DNA from: JAAYBF01 sp963716445
Lineage (GTDB): Bacteria; Actinomycetota; Thermoleophilia; Solirubrobacterales; Thermoleophilaceae
Length of the DNA stretch: 64,000 bases
Assembly (NCBI GenBank): GCA_963716445.1
Contig: OY970313.1
Coordinates: 434,001 to 498,000, forward strand
Reading direction: 5' to 3'
Shown here in pieces: positions 16,559 through 25,292 of this stretch. The notes under the pieces were generated by a model that was given only the letters and a program-made list of their open reading frames with translations, was not told the origin of the DNA and ran no database searches. Position 1 is the stretch's first letter. Each line of letters starts with the position of its first letter. Both the position numbers and the translations under genes were made by a program.

Positions 16559-16837
16559 TGCTTGAAATCAGCCGTGGCTAGCGGATCGTCGCGGCCCACT
16601 CGATCGGAACCAACGGGTCCCTTCTTGACGCCCGCGCGGCGAGCGAGCCGCCCCCCGACCGGTACGCGGCGGCCTACGCGAGGTCGAGTACAAGCGTTTG
16701 GCGCCTGAGCCTGCCAATCAGCCGCTGGGCAGCCTACCCGCGACCTCTGTCGACCACGCGGTTACCTGATAAGACCATGTCTCGTCGACCAGCAGGCGGG
16801 ACGAGAGGCGACGAACAAACACAAAAAGGGGCTCGCG
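16559..16837 (+). other. intergenic stretch at the right edge of the island
   Basis: No gene or repeat is recognised in about 280 bp. It must hold the promoter of the exported protein at 16838, but no boxes are convincing. Confidence 0.3.
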
Positions 16838-17860
16838 ATGGCAATCGGCAAGATGGTGAGGGCAGCGATCGGGACGGTCTGTGTTGCATTGGCGACGGCG
16901 GCATTGGCGCCAGCGGTCGCTGCGGCGGACGTCGAGCCGAACAACTCGGTCATCGATCCCGAGGGGCCGCTGCTGGCCGGGACCCAAGGCCAAAGCGGAA
17001 CGCTCAACTCGAGCGATCGGGACGACTGGTACGTGTTCTATGTCGACGGCGTCCATCAGCTGCGCCTGTCCCACCCCGTGTCGGTCCTCCCCACCTGCTG
17101 GTCGGTCACGCTCACGGACGCAGACGGTCAGCAGATCGCGTCGAACTACACGAGCCCCGCGGGCACGACGCGCTTCTTCGTCCACGTCAGCTTCGAGCCG
17201 ATCTTCGACCGGTGCGCGTCGGGGGTGGGCTACAGCTTCAACGTCGAGCCAGGCGCCGCGCTGGTGCCTGGGCCCGGAAAGCTGCCGACCAAGGGCACGA
17301 GGGAGCCCAACGAGACCCTCGCCGAGGCGGGTGGCCCGCTGGTTCCGGGCATCTGGTACTTCTCCAGGCTCGAGACCGGCAACGATCACGACTGGCTGCA
17401 CTTCTACGTTCGTCCTGGTGCGCGGCAGGTCGACGTGGAGACGGTCACCTACGGCGGCGACGACTCGTGCGATGGCCAGGCGCTGTCGCTCGCTAACTCG
17501 CGTGGGATTGCGCGGCGTACCAGCTTTCAGACGCGTGGGGCGATCGAGCACCTCACCGTGAGCACGCGGCGCGGAGCGCACCTCTTTCTCCACAGCTTCG
17601 GCTTCAAGGACGACGGCTGCGCCGGCGCCTCGGCAGTCGTCCAGGTCGGGCCGCAGGACGCGATCATGTCGAGGGCGGAGGCCCGGGCGTCATGCTCGAA
17701 GGGCCGCCGCGCGGCCCGGAGCGCGCTCAGGCGGGTCGCGGCCGACAAGCGGGCCATCGCACGCGCCGACGGCTCGCCGTCCCGCGCCCAGAGGCGCAAG
17801 CTCGCCGGCGACCGTCGCAAGCTCGAGAGCGCTCGCCGGCTGGTCTCGGTCTACTGCTAG
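16838..17860 (+). CDS. exported protein with two PPC-like beta domains
   Basis: A 340-residue protein with a signal peptide that is probably cleaved after APAVAAA (about residue 30). Two similar units follow: DVEPNNSVIDPEGPL with DRDDWYVFYV, and REPNETLAEAGGPLVPG with NDHDWLHFYV. This N-E/D-x-DxDW pattern is that of pre-peptidase C-terminal domains, which often accompany secreted enzymes. The C-terminus is a basic helix rich in Arg and Lys. No enzyme domain is present, so it may bind a surface or act as a carrier. Confidence 0.7.
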   Translation: MAIGKMVRAAIGTVCVALATAALAPAVAAADVEPNNSVIDPEGPLLAGTQGQSGTLNSSDRDDWYVFYVDGVHQLRLSHPVSVLPTCWSVTLTDADGQQIASNYTSPAGTTRFFVHVSFEPIFDRCASGVGYSFNVEPGAALVPGPGKLPTKGTREPNETLAEAGGPLVPGIWYFSRLETGNDHDWLHFYVRPGARQVDVETVTYGGDDSCDGQALSLANSRGIARRTSFQTRGAIEHLTVSTRRGAHLFLHSFGFKDDGCAGASAVVQVGPQDAIMSRAEARASCSKGRRAARSALRRVAADKRAIARADGSPSRAQRRKLAGDRRKLESARRLVSVYC

Positions 17861-18019
17861 ACGATGCTCCGCGTGCGCTGGCTCTGCTGAGCTAGCTGAG
17901 TTGCTTGTGCGTGTGGCCGTACGGAAAGCGAGGCGGGCGAGCTGTCGGTCAGCCCGCTGGATCCGAACCCGGGGCCGAGCGGCTTTCGCCGGGCGGGGTG
18001 AGCGAGCGCCAAGCAGACT

Positions 18020-18040
18020 GTTCGCCGGGGAAAGGCGAAC
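18020..18040 (+). terminator. possible shared terminator of convergent genes
   Basis: GTTCGCC and GGCGAAC pair around the loop GGGGAAA, a few bases from the end of the minus-strand reductase gene and 160 bp behind the plus-strand exported-protein gene. No T tract follows, so efficiency is uncertain. Confidence 0.4.
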
Positions 18041-18048
18041 GCTGGTCG

Positions 18049-18639
18049 TCAGCGGTGGTAGACGAGGTGGGTGACGTTGGGTGTGGCGCGGCTGCTCACC
18101 GGGGTCAGCTCCACGCCCGCGGCGTCGGCGAACAGCCGCTCGCCGCCTCCGGCGACGAACGGCGACACGTGGACCCGCAGCTCGTCGATCAGGCCGGCGG
18201 CGAGGTACTGGTTGGTGACGCTGGGCCCGCCGGCGATCGAGACGTCCTTGTCGCCCGCGGCGTCGCGGGCCCGCTCGAGCGCCGCCTCGATCCCCTCGGT
18301 GACGAAGTGGAAGACGGTGCCGCCCTCCATCTCGATGCTGGGGCGCGGGCGGTGGCAGAGGACGAACGTCGGCGCGTGGTAGGGAGGGTTGGGACCCCAC
18401 CAGCCCTGCCAGTCGAGGTCCCACTCGCCCTGATCGGAGGCGAACATCTTGCGCCCCATCACGTACGCGCCCGCCGCGGTGATCGCCGCTTTCTCCTCGG
18501 CGTTCTCGTCGGCGTGTTCGAACTGCCACGCGTGCAGGCGATCCGGGTCGATGTCGCCGAACGGACTCTCCCGGCTCTGGTTCCTGCCGCTCGCGTAGCC
18601 GTCGAGGGTGATCGTCATGTCTGCGGTGACCCTGGGCAT
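18049..18639 (-). CDS. RibD C-terminal/dihydrofolate reductase-like protein
   Basis: A 196-residue single-domain protein: MTITLDGYASGRNQ at the amino terminus, GAYVMGRKMFASDQGEWD in the middle, and KDVSIAGGPSVTNQYLAAGL (the pyridine-nucleotide loop) with LIDELRVHVSPFVAGGGERL towards the end. This layout is typical of the RibD-C reductase group common in actinobacteria. These proteins probably reduce a small substrate with NADPH; the physiological substrate is not known. It is a single gene divergent from the channel gene. Confidence 0.85.
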   Translation of the reverse strand: MPRVTADMTITLDGYASGRNQSRESPFGDIDPDRLHAWQFEHADENAEEKAAITAAGAYVMGRKMFASDQGEWDLDWQGWWGPNPPYHAPTFVLCHRPRPSIEMEGGTVFHFVTEGIEAALERARDAAGDKDVSIAGGPSVTNQYLAAGLIDELRVHVSPFVAGGGERLFADAAGVELTPVSSRATPNVTHLVYHR

Positions 18640-18799
18640 CTCTCGACCTCAGTGCGTCGGGGACATCTTCCACGCGATCGACGAACCAGGCATCCGACAG
18701 CTGCGGGTGCCGCCGCCGGCGGCCATGACACCATCCTACGACCCCGCCAAGGCTGAGCAATCGGCCTGGGGCCTCCCATCCAAAACCCCATCGCATCGC

Positions 18800-19393
18800 A
18801 TGAGCTACCGCCCCCACCCGAGCGATCTCGACGCGAGCGGCGTCCTGCCGGCCGGCTCCGAGTGGGGCTGGCGTCTGATCGTCCGCTCGGCGCTCAGCAT
18901 CCTCGGCCTGACGATCGGGCTGTTGGCGCTCTATGCGCTCGTGCCCGTCCCGAGCGATAGCTCGGGAGCTGCCGCGATCCTCAGCATGATCAGCGGCTTG
19001 GTGCTCTTCGTCGTCCTGGTCGGTTGGCGAATCCACCGGATCATGGGCGACCAGCACCCGGTTCTGCGCGCGATCGAGGCTCTCGCGCTCGCCCTGCCCC
19101 TGCTGATCGTCATCTTCGCCTTCAGCTATCTGACGCTCTCGCGTGCGGACCCGGCGAGCTTCTCCGAGCACCTGGGCCGCGTCGACGCCTTCTATTACAC
19201 GGTCTCGACGCTCACCACCGTCGGCTTCGGCGACATCACCGCCGACTCGGCCGGGGCGCGAATTCTCGTCACGGTGCAGATGCTGTTCGACCTAGCGCTG
19301 ATCGCGGTGCTCGTGCGGCTGGTCGTCCTCGTCACGCGCACCGGCTTGCGCCGGCAGAGCGCTGAGGGAGATCGCCTCGGCAGCGGCGAGTGA
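18800..19393 (+). CDS. potassium channel-like membrane protein
   Basis: A 197-residue protein with two hydrophobic spans near residues 29-50 and 58-76, a third near 92-114, the pore helix with the selectivity filter TLTTVGFGD (about residues 137-145), and a final span near 153-170. The filter is a canonical K+ type (TVGFGD). I chose the ATG at 18800; an in-frame ATG at 18725 would add 25 residues. There is no regulatory domain behind the pore. Confidence 0.85.
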   Translation: MSYRPHPSDLDASGVLPAGSEWGWRLIVRSALSILGLTIGLLALYALVPVPSDSSGAAAILSMISGLVLFVVLVGWRIHRIMGDQHPVLRAIEALALALPLLIVIFAFSYLTLSRADPASFSEHLGRVDAFYYTVSTLTTVGFGDITADSAGARILVTVQMLFDLALIAVLVRLVVLVTRTGLRRQSAEGDRLGSGE

Positions 19394-19474
19394 CTCTCGA
19401 CCCTGCTGCTTCGCCGCGGCGAGGGCAACCTCTCACGAGACAATTCTGGCTGAGCTCTCGTCTAGGCTGGCGCC

Positions 19475-21067
19475 GTGGCCAAGCGGGGGATCCTCACGGT
19501 CCTGGCGGCGGCTCAGTTCCTGATGGTCCTGGACCAGGCGGTGATGAACGTCGCGATCTCGCAGCTGGTCGCCGACTTCGACACCACGGTGACGACGATC
19601 CAGGCGGTGATCGCGTCCTACGCGCTGGTGATGGCCGGGCTGATGCTCACCGGCGGCAAGTTGGGAGACCTCCTCGGAAGGCGGCGAGCCTTCACGATCG
19701 GTCTCTGCATATACGGCGTCGGCTCCGCGCTGACCGCCGTCTCGTGGAGCGTTCCCTCCCTGATGCTCGGTTGGTCGGTGCTGGAGGGAATCGGCGCCGC
19801 TCTGGTGTTGCCGGCGATGGTCGCCCTGGTCGCGGCCAACTTCGAGGGCCAGGACAGGGCGCTGGCCTACGGCGTGCTGGGCGGCGTGGCCGGAGCGGGC
19901 ATCGCCGTCGGCCCGATCCTCGGTGGCTGGGTGACGACCGAGTTCACCTGGCGGCTCGTGTTCGCCGGAGAGGTGGTCGTCGCGATCGGCATTCTGCTCG
20001 GCGCGCGAATGATCCGAGAGGCGCCCCGAGTCGAGGCGCGCTCAGGCCTCGACTGGATCGGGAGCGTGCTCTCCGCGCTCGGTCTCGGCCTGATCGTGCT
20101 GGGCGTGTTGCAGGCCAGCAACTGGGGTTGGCTCCAGCCGCGCAGCTCGCCGCTGGAGCCCTTCGGCTTCTCGCTGACGCCGTTCGTGATCGCGGCGGGT
20201 GGCCTCTTGATTGCCGCGTTCGTCGCGTGGGAGCGCCGCCGCGAGGAGCGCGGAGGGGATCCGCTCCTGCACCTGAGGCTGCTCCGCCTGCCCAGCCTGC
20301 GCGGGGGCGTGGCGATGCTGCTCGCTCAGAACCTGATCTTGATGGGGATCTTCTTCACCATCCCGCTCTTCCTGCAGATCGTCCAGGGCTTGGATGCACT
20401 GGAGACCGGCGTGCGAATGCTGCCGGCATCCGTGGGGCTGTTCGCCACCGCGCTCGCCGGGTCGAGACTGGCGAAGCGCTTCTCTGCCCGGGCCCTCGTG
20501 CGCGTCGGCCTCGCCGTCGTCTTCGCCGCCACCCTCCTGCTGCTTGGAACGATCGAGCCGGAGCTCGACAACGCCTCGTTCCTGATCGCGATGGGCGTAC
20601 TGGGGATCGGCATGGGGCTGATCGTCTCCCAGCTCGGGAACGTCGTTCAGTCGGCCGTCGTGGACCGAGACCGCAGTGAGGCGGGCGGCCTGCAGAACAC
20701 CGCTCAGCAGCTGGGCTCCTCGCTCGGAACGGCTTTCCTGGGAGCGGTGGTCCTGACCGGCCTGCTCTCGGCCTTCTCGGCCAACGTCTCATCCAATCCC
20801 CGCATCGCCGACGACGTTCAGGCGCAGGTGCAGACCCGGCTCAGCGCGGGGGGCAGCTTCGTGTCGTCCGCCCAGGTCGAGTCCGCGGCGACGAAGGCCG
20901 GCCTGAACCGCGAGGAGGTCACGGAGATAGTGAGCGACTACGAGGACGCCCAGCTCACGGCGTTGAAGACCGCGCTCCTGTTCGCCGCGCTTCTCGTCCT
21001 CGCTTCGTTCCTCGCCACGCGGCACCTGCCTGCCCGCCGCTTCGACGAGCTTCGAGCGCCGAGCTAG
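19475..21067 (+). CDS. MFS multidrug exporter, DHA2 (EmrB/QacA) type
   Basis: A 530-residue protein with about 14 membrane spans. It begins GILTVLAAAQFLMVLDQAVM (motif D1 with the membrane aspartate); loop 2-3 carries GGKLGDLLGRRRAF (motif A), and GVAGAGIAVGPILGGW is motif C of antiporters. It probably exports a drug or other small hydrophobic compound in exchange for protons. The start is a GTG. A paralogous gene follows at 21242, so the two may form a pair. Confidence 0.9.
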   Translation: MAKRGILTVLAAAQFLMVLDQAVMNVAISQLVADFDTTVTTIQAVIASYALVMAGLMLTGGKLGDLLGRRRAFTIGLCIYGVGSALTAVSWSVPSLMLGWSVLEGIGAALVLPAMVALVAANFEGQDRALAYGVLGGVAGAGIAVGPILGGWVTTEFTWRLVFAGEVVVAIGILLGARMIREAPRVEARSGLDWIGSVLSALGLGLIVLGVLQASNWGWLQPRSSPLEPFGFSLTPFVIAAGGLLIAAFVAWERRREERGGDPLLHLRLLRLPSLRGGVAMLLAQNLILMGIFFTIPLFLQIVQGLDALETGVRMLPASVGLFATALAGSRLAKRFSARALVRVGLAVVFAATLLLLGTIEPELDNASFLIAMGVLGIGMGLIVSQLGNVVQSAVVDRDRSEAGGLQNTAQQLGSSLGTAFLGAVVLTGLLSAFSANVSSNPRIADDVQAQVQTRLSAGGSFVSSAQVESAATKAGLNREEVTEIVSDYEDAQLTALKTALLFAALLVLASFLATRHLPARRFDELRAPS

Positions 21068-21241
21068 CTCCCGGCCCGGCCCGCGTCAGCGTGGGAGTAT
21101 GTGAAGCGATCGTTACGCCCTCGGGAGGGGATGACGCTTGGCCGAGCCGCTACATGACGCGAGACGCGCCTGACTGACGGAGCCGACACGAGCTCCGCGG
21201 CGGAGTCCGAGCCGGAGGGAGCGAGCAACCGGCTCGCTCTC

Positions 21242-22780
21242 TTGCTCGCGATGGCGATGTTCGTGTTCGTCATCGACACGTCGCTGATGAACGTGTCGAT
21301 CTCGGCGGTCGTGCGCGACCTCGACACGACGGTGAGCGGCGTCCAGTCCGCCGTCGCGATCGAGGCGCTGGTGTCCGCGGCTTTCATCCTGATCGGCAGC
21401 AAGGTCGGCGACCTGTTCGGCCGCCGGCGCGCCTTCGTAGGGGGCTTGCTGATGTACATCTCCGGGGCGCTCGCGATGGTGGTCGCCGACAGTCTCGCTC
21501 CGGTGATCGTCTTCTGGGCCGTCATGGGCGGTCTCGGCGCTTCGCTGTACCTGCCCGCGATGCAGTCCCTGATCCACGGCAACTTCGAGGGCACCGCCCA
21601 GAGGAAGGCCTACGCGCTGGTCGGGGCGTCGGCCGCGATCGCCGCAGCGATCGGGCCTCTGCTCGGCGGCTTCCTGACGACGTACCTGTCCTGGCGCGTG
21701 GGGTTCATGCTGGAGGCCGTCGTGATCGTCGTCGTGCTGCGCGGCAGCAGGCGACTTCTCCGCGAGGTGCCATACGCGGGCGAGTGTGGCGTGGACTTCG
21801 TCGGCGCGATCCTCTCCGTCCTGGGCATGGGCGGGCTCGTGCTCGGCATCCTGGCCTGGCAGGAGGGTGGCGAGTCGGTGGCCGCGCTGCTGGCGCTTGG
21901 GCTCATGGCGATGGGCGCGCTGATCTACTGGCTGGTGCGCCGCGAGCGCGAGGACAAGCCGGCCTTGCTCGATCCGCGCCTGTTCGAGTCCAAGCGGTTC
22001 AGCTTTGGGATCTCCCAGGGCATCATGCAGCAGGTGGCGCTGGGCGGTCTGCTGATCGCGCTTCCGATCTACCTTCAGATGGTGCTGGGCTACGACGCGA
22101 TGGAGGCGGGCCTGTCGCTCGCGCCGCTGTCGCTGACGATGTTCGCGGTCGCGGTGGTGGCGGGGCGAAGGGCCGGCAGGCATCGATCGAGCATTCTCAT
22201 ACGGGCCGGGTTCGCGTTGCTGTTGGCGGCGGTGGCGCTGCTGATCCCGATCGTCCCGAGCGCGGACAGCGGCTGGTACCTGGCCATTCCGCTCGTGCTC
22301 GCCGGAGCAGGGCTCGGCTTGCTGGTCTCCCAGCTCAACAGCTACACCCTCTCCCCGATCTCGGAGGAGCGTGTCGGCGAGGCCGCCGGCGTCAACTCGG
22401 CTACGGGGTCCTTCGGCCTCTCGCTGGGGTTGGCCTTCGCGGGCGCCGTGATGCTCGCGACGCTCTCGATCGCGTTCACCGACAAGGCGCAGTCGAGCGA
22501 CGTGCTCGCCCCGGCGGAGCAGCAGCGCGTCGCAGACGCGCTCGAGGACGACGCGCAGATCATGAGCAACGCCCAGCTCGAGGGGCTGCTCGCCGGCCAG
22601 CCGGACGACGTTCGCGAGGAGATCGTCGCGATCAACGCCGACGCGCGACCGCTCGCGCTCCAGGTCGCGCTGGCCGTTCCGCTGCTCGCGGCGCTGATCG
22701 GCCTCCTGAGCTCCTTCGGCATGGTGCGACTGCCCGATCCCCTCCCATCGCCGGCTGTCGAGGTTCCGGGAGGTAGGTGA
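21242..22780 (+). CDS. second MFS multidrug exporter, DHA2 type
   Basis: A 512-residue paralogue of the gene before it: MFVFVIDTSLMNVSIS in the first span, GSKVGDLFGRRRAFVG as motif A, and GASAAIAAAIGPLLGGF as motif C. The start is uncertain. From TTG 21242 the first membrane span begins almost at once, while the frame stays open upstream to 21158 with only a CTG at 21170. An ATG at 21154 lies in another frame. Either a CTG start or a small indel near 21170 is likely. Function as for the neighbour. Confidence 0.85.
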   Translation: MLAMAMFVFVIDTSLMNVSISAVVRDLDTTVSGVQSAVAIEALVSAAFILIGSKVGDLFGRRRAFVGGLLMYISGALAMVVADSLAPVIVFWAVMGGLGASLYLPAMQSLIHGNFEGTAQRKAYALVGASAAIAAAIGPLLGGFLTTYLSWRVGFMLEAVVIVVVLRGSRRLLREVPYAGECGVDFVGAILSVLGMGGLVLGILAWQEGGESVAALLALGLMAMGALIYWLVRREREDKPALLDPRLFESKRFSFGISQGIMQQVALGGLLIALPIYLQMVLGYDAMEAGLSLAPLSLTMFAVAVVAGRRAGRHRSSILIRAGFALLLAAVALLIPIVPSADSGWYLAIPLVLAGAGLGLLVSQLNSYTLSPISEERVGEAAGVNSATGSFGLSLGLAFAGAVMLATLSIAFTDKAQSSDVLAPAEQQRVADALEDDAQIMSNAQLEGLLAGQPDDVREEIVAINADARPLALQVALAVPLLAALIGLLSSFGMVRLPDPLPSPAVEVPGGR

Positions 22781-22864
22781 GGAGGACTACTCCGTCGGGG
22801 TCCCCCTCAAGCTGGGTCGGGTTCCATTCGAGATCGCCGGCCGATGGCAGAATGGCGACGGTGA

Positions 22865-23237
22865 CCTCCCCTAATCCCACGATCCAGGGATGAGCCGCTG
22901 TGGCCACGGCTGGCGGACCTCCCGCTCGTCGTCGAGTTGTGCGAATACGAGACGCTGCATGCGGTCCTCGCCAGCGAGTTCAGCCGTGTGACCACCCACG
23001 TGCGCTTGGTCGGTACCGGCGCCGACGGTCTCGGCGAGGACGTCTCGCTGATGGAGGAGGCGGCGTCGCTGCACGAGGCGACGCCCGCTCTGGGGCGAGC
23101 TGGGCGTGGGCCGCGGGCAGATCGAGCTGCTCGCGGCGATCTTCCATCCCGACGCCCCCAACGACGTCGCCCCGAGCGCCTACAACGAGGACGACCCGGC
23201 GGGCGAGCTGGCGGGCAGCCCGTGTCAGCCGTACTTG
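22865..23237 (+). pseudogene. enolase-superfamily dehydratase/epimerase gene with an internal deletion
   Basis: The first part encodes an amino-terminal capping domain (LPLVVELCEYETLHAVLASE, then FSRVTTHVRLVGTGADGLGE). Near 23100 it jumps to a different frame with the C-terminal end (GVGRGQIELLAAIFHPDAPN). The catalytic barrel in between, some 250 residues, is missing. No natural stop follows; the frame runs into the convergent DUF47 gene. Confidence 0.7.
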
Positions 23238-23851
23238 ACCGCGATCCCCTCGAGAACGTGGCCGATGCGGTCGCAGGCGTCGATCGCCTGCTCGAGGCGC
23301 TCGAAGAGATCCTTCCAGCGGATCACGACCATCGGGTCGATGCCGCCCACGAAGAGCGTCACGAGCGCCTCACGGCTGATCCGGTCGCCCTCGTCCTCGA
23401 GCCGCGAGATCTCCGCGATGTGGGGGCCGAGCCGGTCCAGCGACGAGAGCGCGGTGAGCGCCTCCGAGACCTCGCGGCCGCACTCGCGCAGCACGCGTGT
23501 CAGTTCTAGACCCTGCTCCATCGGAGCCTCGATCTTGTAGAGGCCGAGCAGGTCAGCGGCCTCCTCCGTGTTGTCGAGCGCATCGTCGAGCGCTGCCGCG
23601 AGCGCATGGACGTCCCTGCGCTCGATCGGCGTGTCCTTCGCCGAGGGCAGCGCGTGAAGGATGTCGTGGGTGACCCGGTCACCCTTCTCCTCGAGCGCCT
23701 TGATCTCGCCGCGCAGCTGCGGCTCGTCGGGCCAGCTACCCATCATGCGGTCGAGCAGCCCGGTGGCGAGCGCAAGGTTGCGGCCGCCCTCGTCGAAGAG
23801 GGTCACGAACGTTTGCCAACTCCCTGCGCCTGCGAACAACGGCACGCCCAT
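23225..23851 (-). CDS. PhoU-like DUF47 protein (Pit accessory)
   Basis: A 208-residue all-helical protein of two similar halves, with the metal-binding E/D patterns typical of PhoU folds (EIKALEEKGDRVTHDILHAL, then ISRLEDEGDRISREALVTLF). Such proteins act with Pit-type phosphate transporters or in phosphate signalling. The ATG at 23851 has GAGGAG in front, which rules out longer starts. No transporter gene is adjacent. Two 11-bp TTTCACC repeats 85-107 bp upstream suggest phosphate control. Confidence 0.85.
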   Translation of the reverse strand: MGVPLFAGAGSWQTFVTLFDEGGRNLALATGLLDRMMGSWPDEPQLRGEIKALEEKGDRVTHDILHALPSAKDTPIERRDVHALAAALDDALDNTEEAADLLGLYKIEAPMEQGLELTRVLRECGREVSEALTALSSLDRLGPHIAEISRLEDEGDRISREALVTLFVGGIDPMVVIRWKDLFERLEQAIDACDRIGHVLEGIAVKYG

Positions 23852-23935
23852 CGGTCCACTCCTCGGCTCGCCTACTAGCTTGGCTGCAGATTGACCGCAT
23901 CCTCGGAAGATCCCGTTATGCGCGTGTAGCCATCT

Positions 23936-23957
23936 GGTGAAAAAGTGGTGAAACTCG
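23936..23957 (-). promoter_or_regulatory. two-unit PHO-box-like repeat
   Basis: On the minus strand two units, TTTCACCACTT and TTTCACCAGAT, are spaced exactly 11 bp apart. They lie between the DUF47 gene and the divergent response-regulator gene. The unit resembles the 11-bp direct repeats bound by PhoB/PhoP regulators. Confidence 0.55.
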
Positions 23958-24024
23958 TTACCAAGCGGTCTCGCGGGCGTATGCTGGCCGTGGGCCATGG
24001 CGCTGCAGCGTCGCCGCACCTCCG

Positions 24025-24789
24025 ATGATCAGCTCTCAAACAGGTCCCGTTCGGCTCGCGATCCTCGACGCCGACTCGGGCTTCGCCAGGGTGGTGACAA
24101 ATCGCGCGGAGAGCGCAGGCTGGCAGCTGCGCCGTTTCGAGGCGCCCCCGCCGGTCGAGGAGTTCGCCGCGATGAAGGTCCACGCGCTGATCGTCGACTT
24201 GGCGATGCTCGGGCCGGACGCCTGGCGGTACCTGGAGCAGGTGGCGAGTGCGGTGCCGGCACTGGGGATCGTCGTCGCGACCGGCCGATCCAGCGTCGCC
24301 CAGCGCGTTCGCGGGCTCAGGGCCGGTGCCGACGACTGGATGACCAAGCCCTGCCATCCCGAAGAGGTCCTGGCGCGGGTGGAAGCCGTCGTGCGCAGGC
24401 GCCAGGCAAACGACCGTCTCGCGGCCGAGCCGATTGCGGCCGGCGAGCTCGAGATACGCGCCGATCACTTCCAGGCGTTCGTCGACGGGCGCGGCGTCGA
24501 CCTCACCCGCCGCGAGTTCGAGGTGCTGCAGCTGCTGGCCTCGGCGAAGGGCAAGGTACTCCAGCGCGAGGAGATCTACCAGCAGGGCTGGGGCTACTCG
24601 ATGGCCCACGGCGACCGCTCGGTCGACGTCTTCGTGCGCAAGCTCCGACACAAGCTCCAGGTCGCCTCGCCGTCCTGGCGCTACATCCACACCCACTTCG
24701 GCGTGGGCTACCGGTTCGAGCCCGAGCCCATCCCCTCAGGCGACGAGCCGATCGACGAGCCGTCCGAGCCGGCCGCATCGCCCGCGTGA
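24025..24789 (+). CDS. OmpR/PhoB-type response regulator
   Basis: A 254-residue protein with a receiver domain (acidic pair in ILDADSG, phospho-acceptor aspartate in ALIVDLAML, threonine in VVATGRS, lysine in WMTKPCHP), followed by a winged helix (LTRREFEVLQLLASAKGKVL, RSVDVFVRKLRHKLQ, HTHFGVGYRFEPEP). No histidine kinase gene is adjacent. Its place beside the DUF47 gene and a PHO-box-like repeat makes it a candidate phosphate regulator, but this is inferred from position. Confidence 0.87.
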   Translation: MISSQTGPVRLAILDADSGFARVVTNRAESAGWQLRRFEAPPPVEEFAAMKVHALIVDLAMLGPDAWRYLEQVASAVPALGIVVATGRSSVAQRVRGLRAGADDWMTKPCHPEEVLARVEAVVRRRQANDRLAAEPIAAGELEIRADHFQAFVDGRGVDLTRREFEVLQLLASAKGKVLQREEIYQQGWGYSMAHGDRSVDVFVRKLRHKLQVASPSWRYIHTHFGVGYRFEPEPIPSGDEPIDEPSEPAASPA

Positions 24790-24872
24790 GCTCTGCTCGT
24801 TATCCAGATCTTCTCCAACTCGACACAAGCGATTCACCGACGTAGGCGGCGTGTCGGAAAGGGTCTTGCTCC

Positions 24873-25217
24873 ATGCTTGCCCTGCCGCCGACATCGCGGC
24901 CCTCGGACGAGGAAGTCCGGATCGAGAACGTCGATATCCGACCTGCGGAGCTGCAGGTGCTGATCGACGGACGGCGAGCCGGCCTCACCGTGCGCGAGTT
25001 CGAGCTCTTCTACGTGCTCGCGCAGCGGCTCGACCGCGTCGTGCAGCGCGAGGACATCTACCAGCTCGTCTGGGGCGGCAAGATGCCGCGGCGCGATCGC
25101 TCGGTGGACGTGCTGGTGCGCAAGGTGCGGCACAAGCTCGAGCTCGCCGCACCCGAGTGGGCGTACATCCACACCCACTTCGGCATCGGCTACCGCTTCG
25201 CGCCCGAGCGGCGCTAG
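24873..25217 (+). CDS. stand-alone winged-helix protein of the OmpR type
   Basis: A 114-residue protein that consists only of the DNA-binding domain (LTVREFELFYVLAQRLDRVV, RSVDVLVRKVRHKLELAAPE, HTHFGIGYRFAPER). It is clearly related to the C-terminal domain of the gene before it, 83 bp upstream. Without a receiver it would bind constitutively or depend on a partner; it may compete with the neighbour for the same sites. Confidence 0.8.
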   Translation: MLALPPTSRPSDEEVRIENVDIRPAELQVLIDGRRAGLTVREFELFYVLAQRLDRVVQREDIYQLVWGGKMPRRDRSVDVLVRKVRHKLELAAPEWAYIHTHFGIGYRFAPERR

Positions 25218-25292
25218 GCGGATCGGACGCTCGATCGAGCGGTTGCCCGGCGCGTAGGGCACTCGTCGCCGCAGCCCATGGCGAGAGGACGT

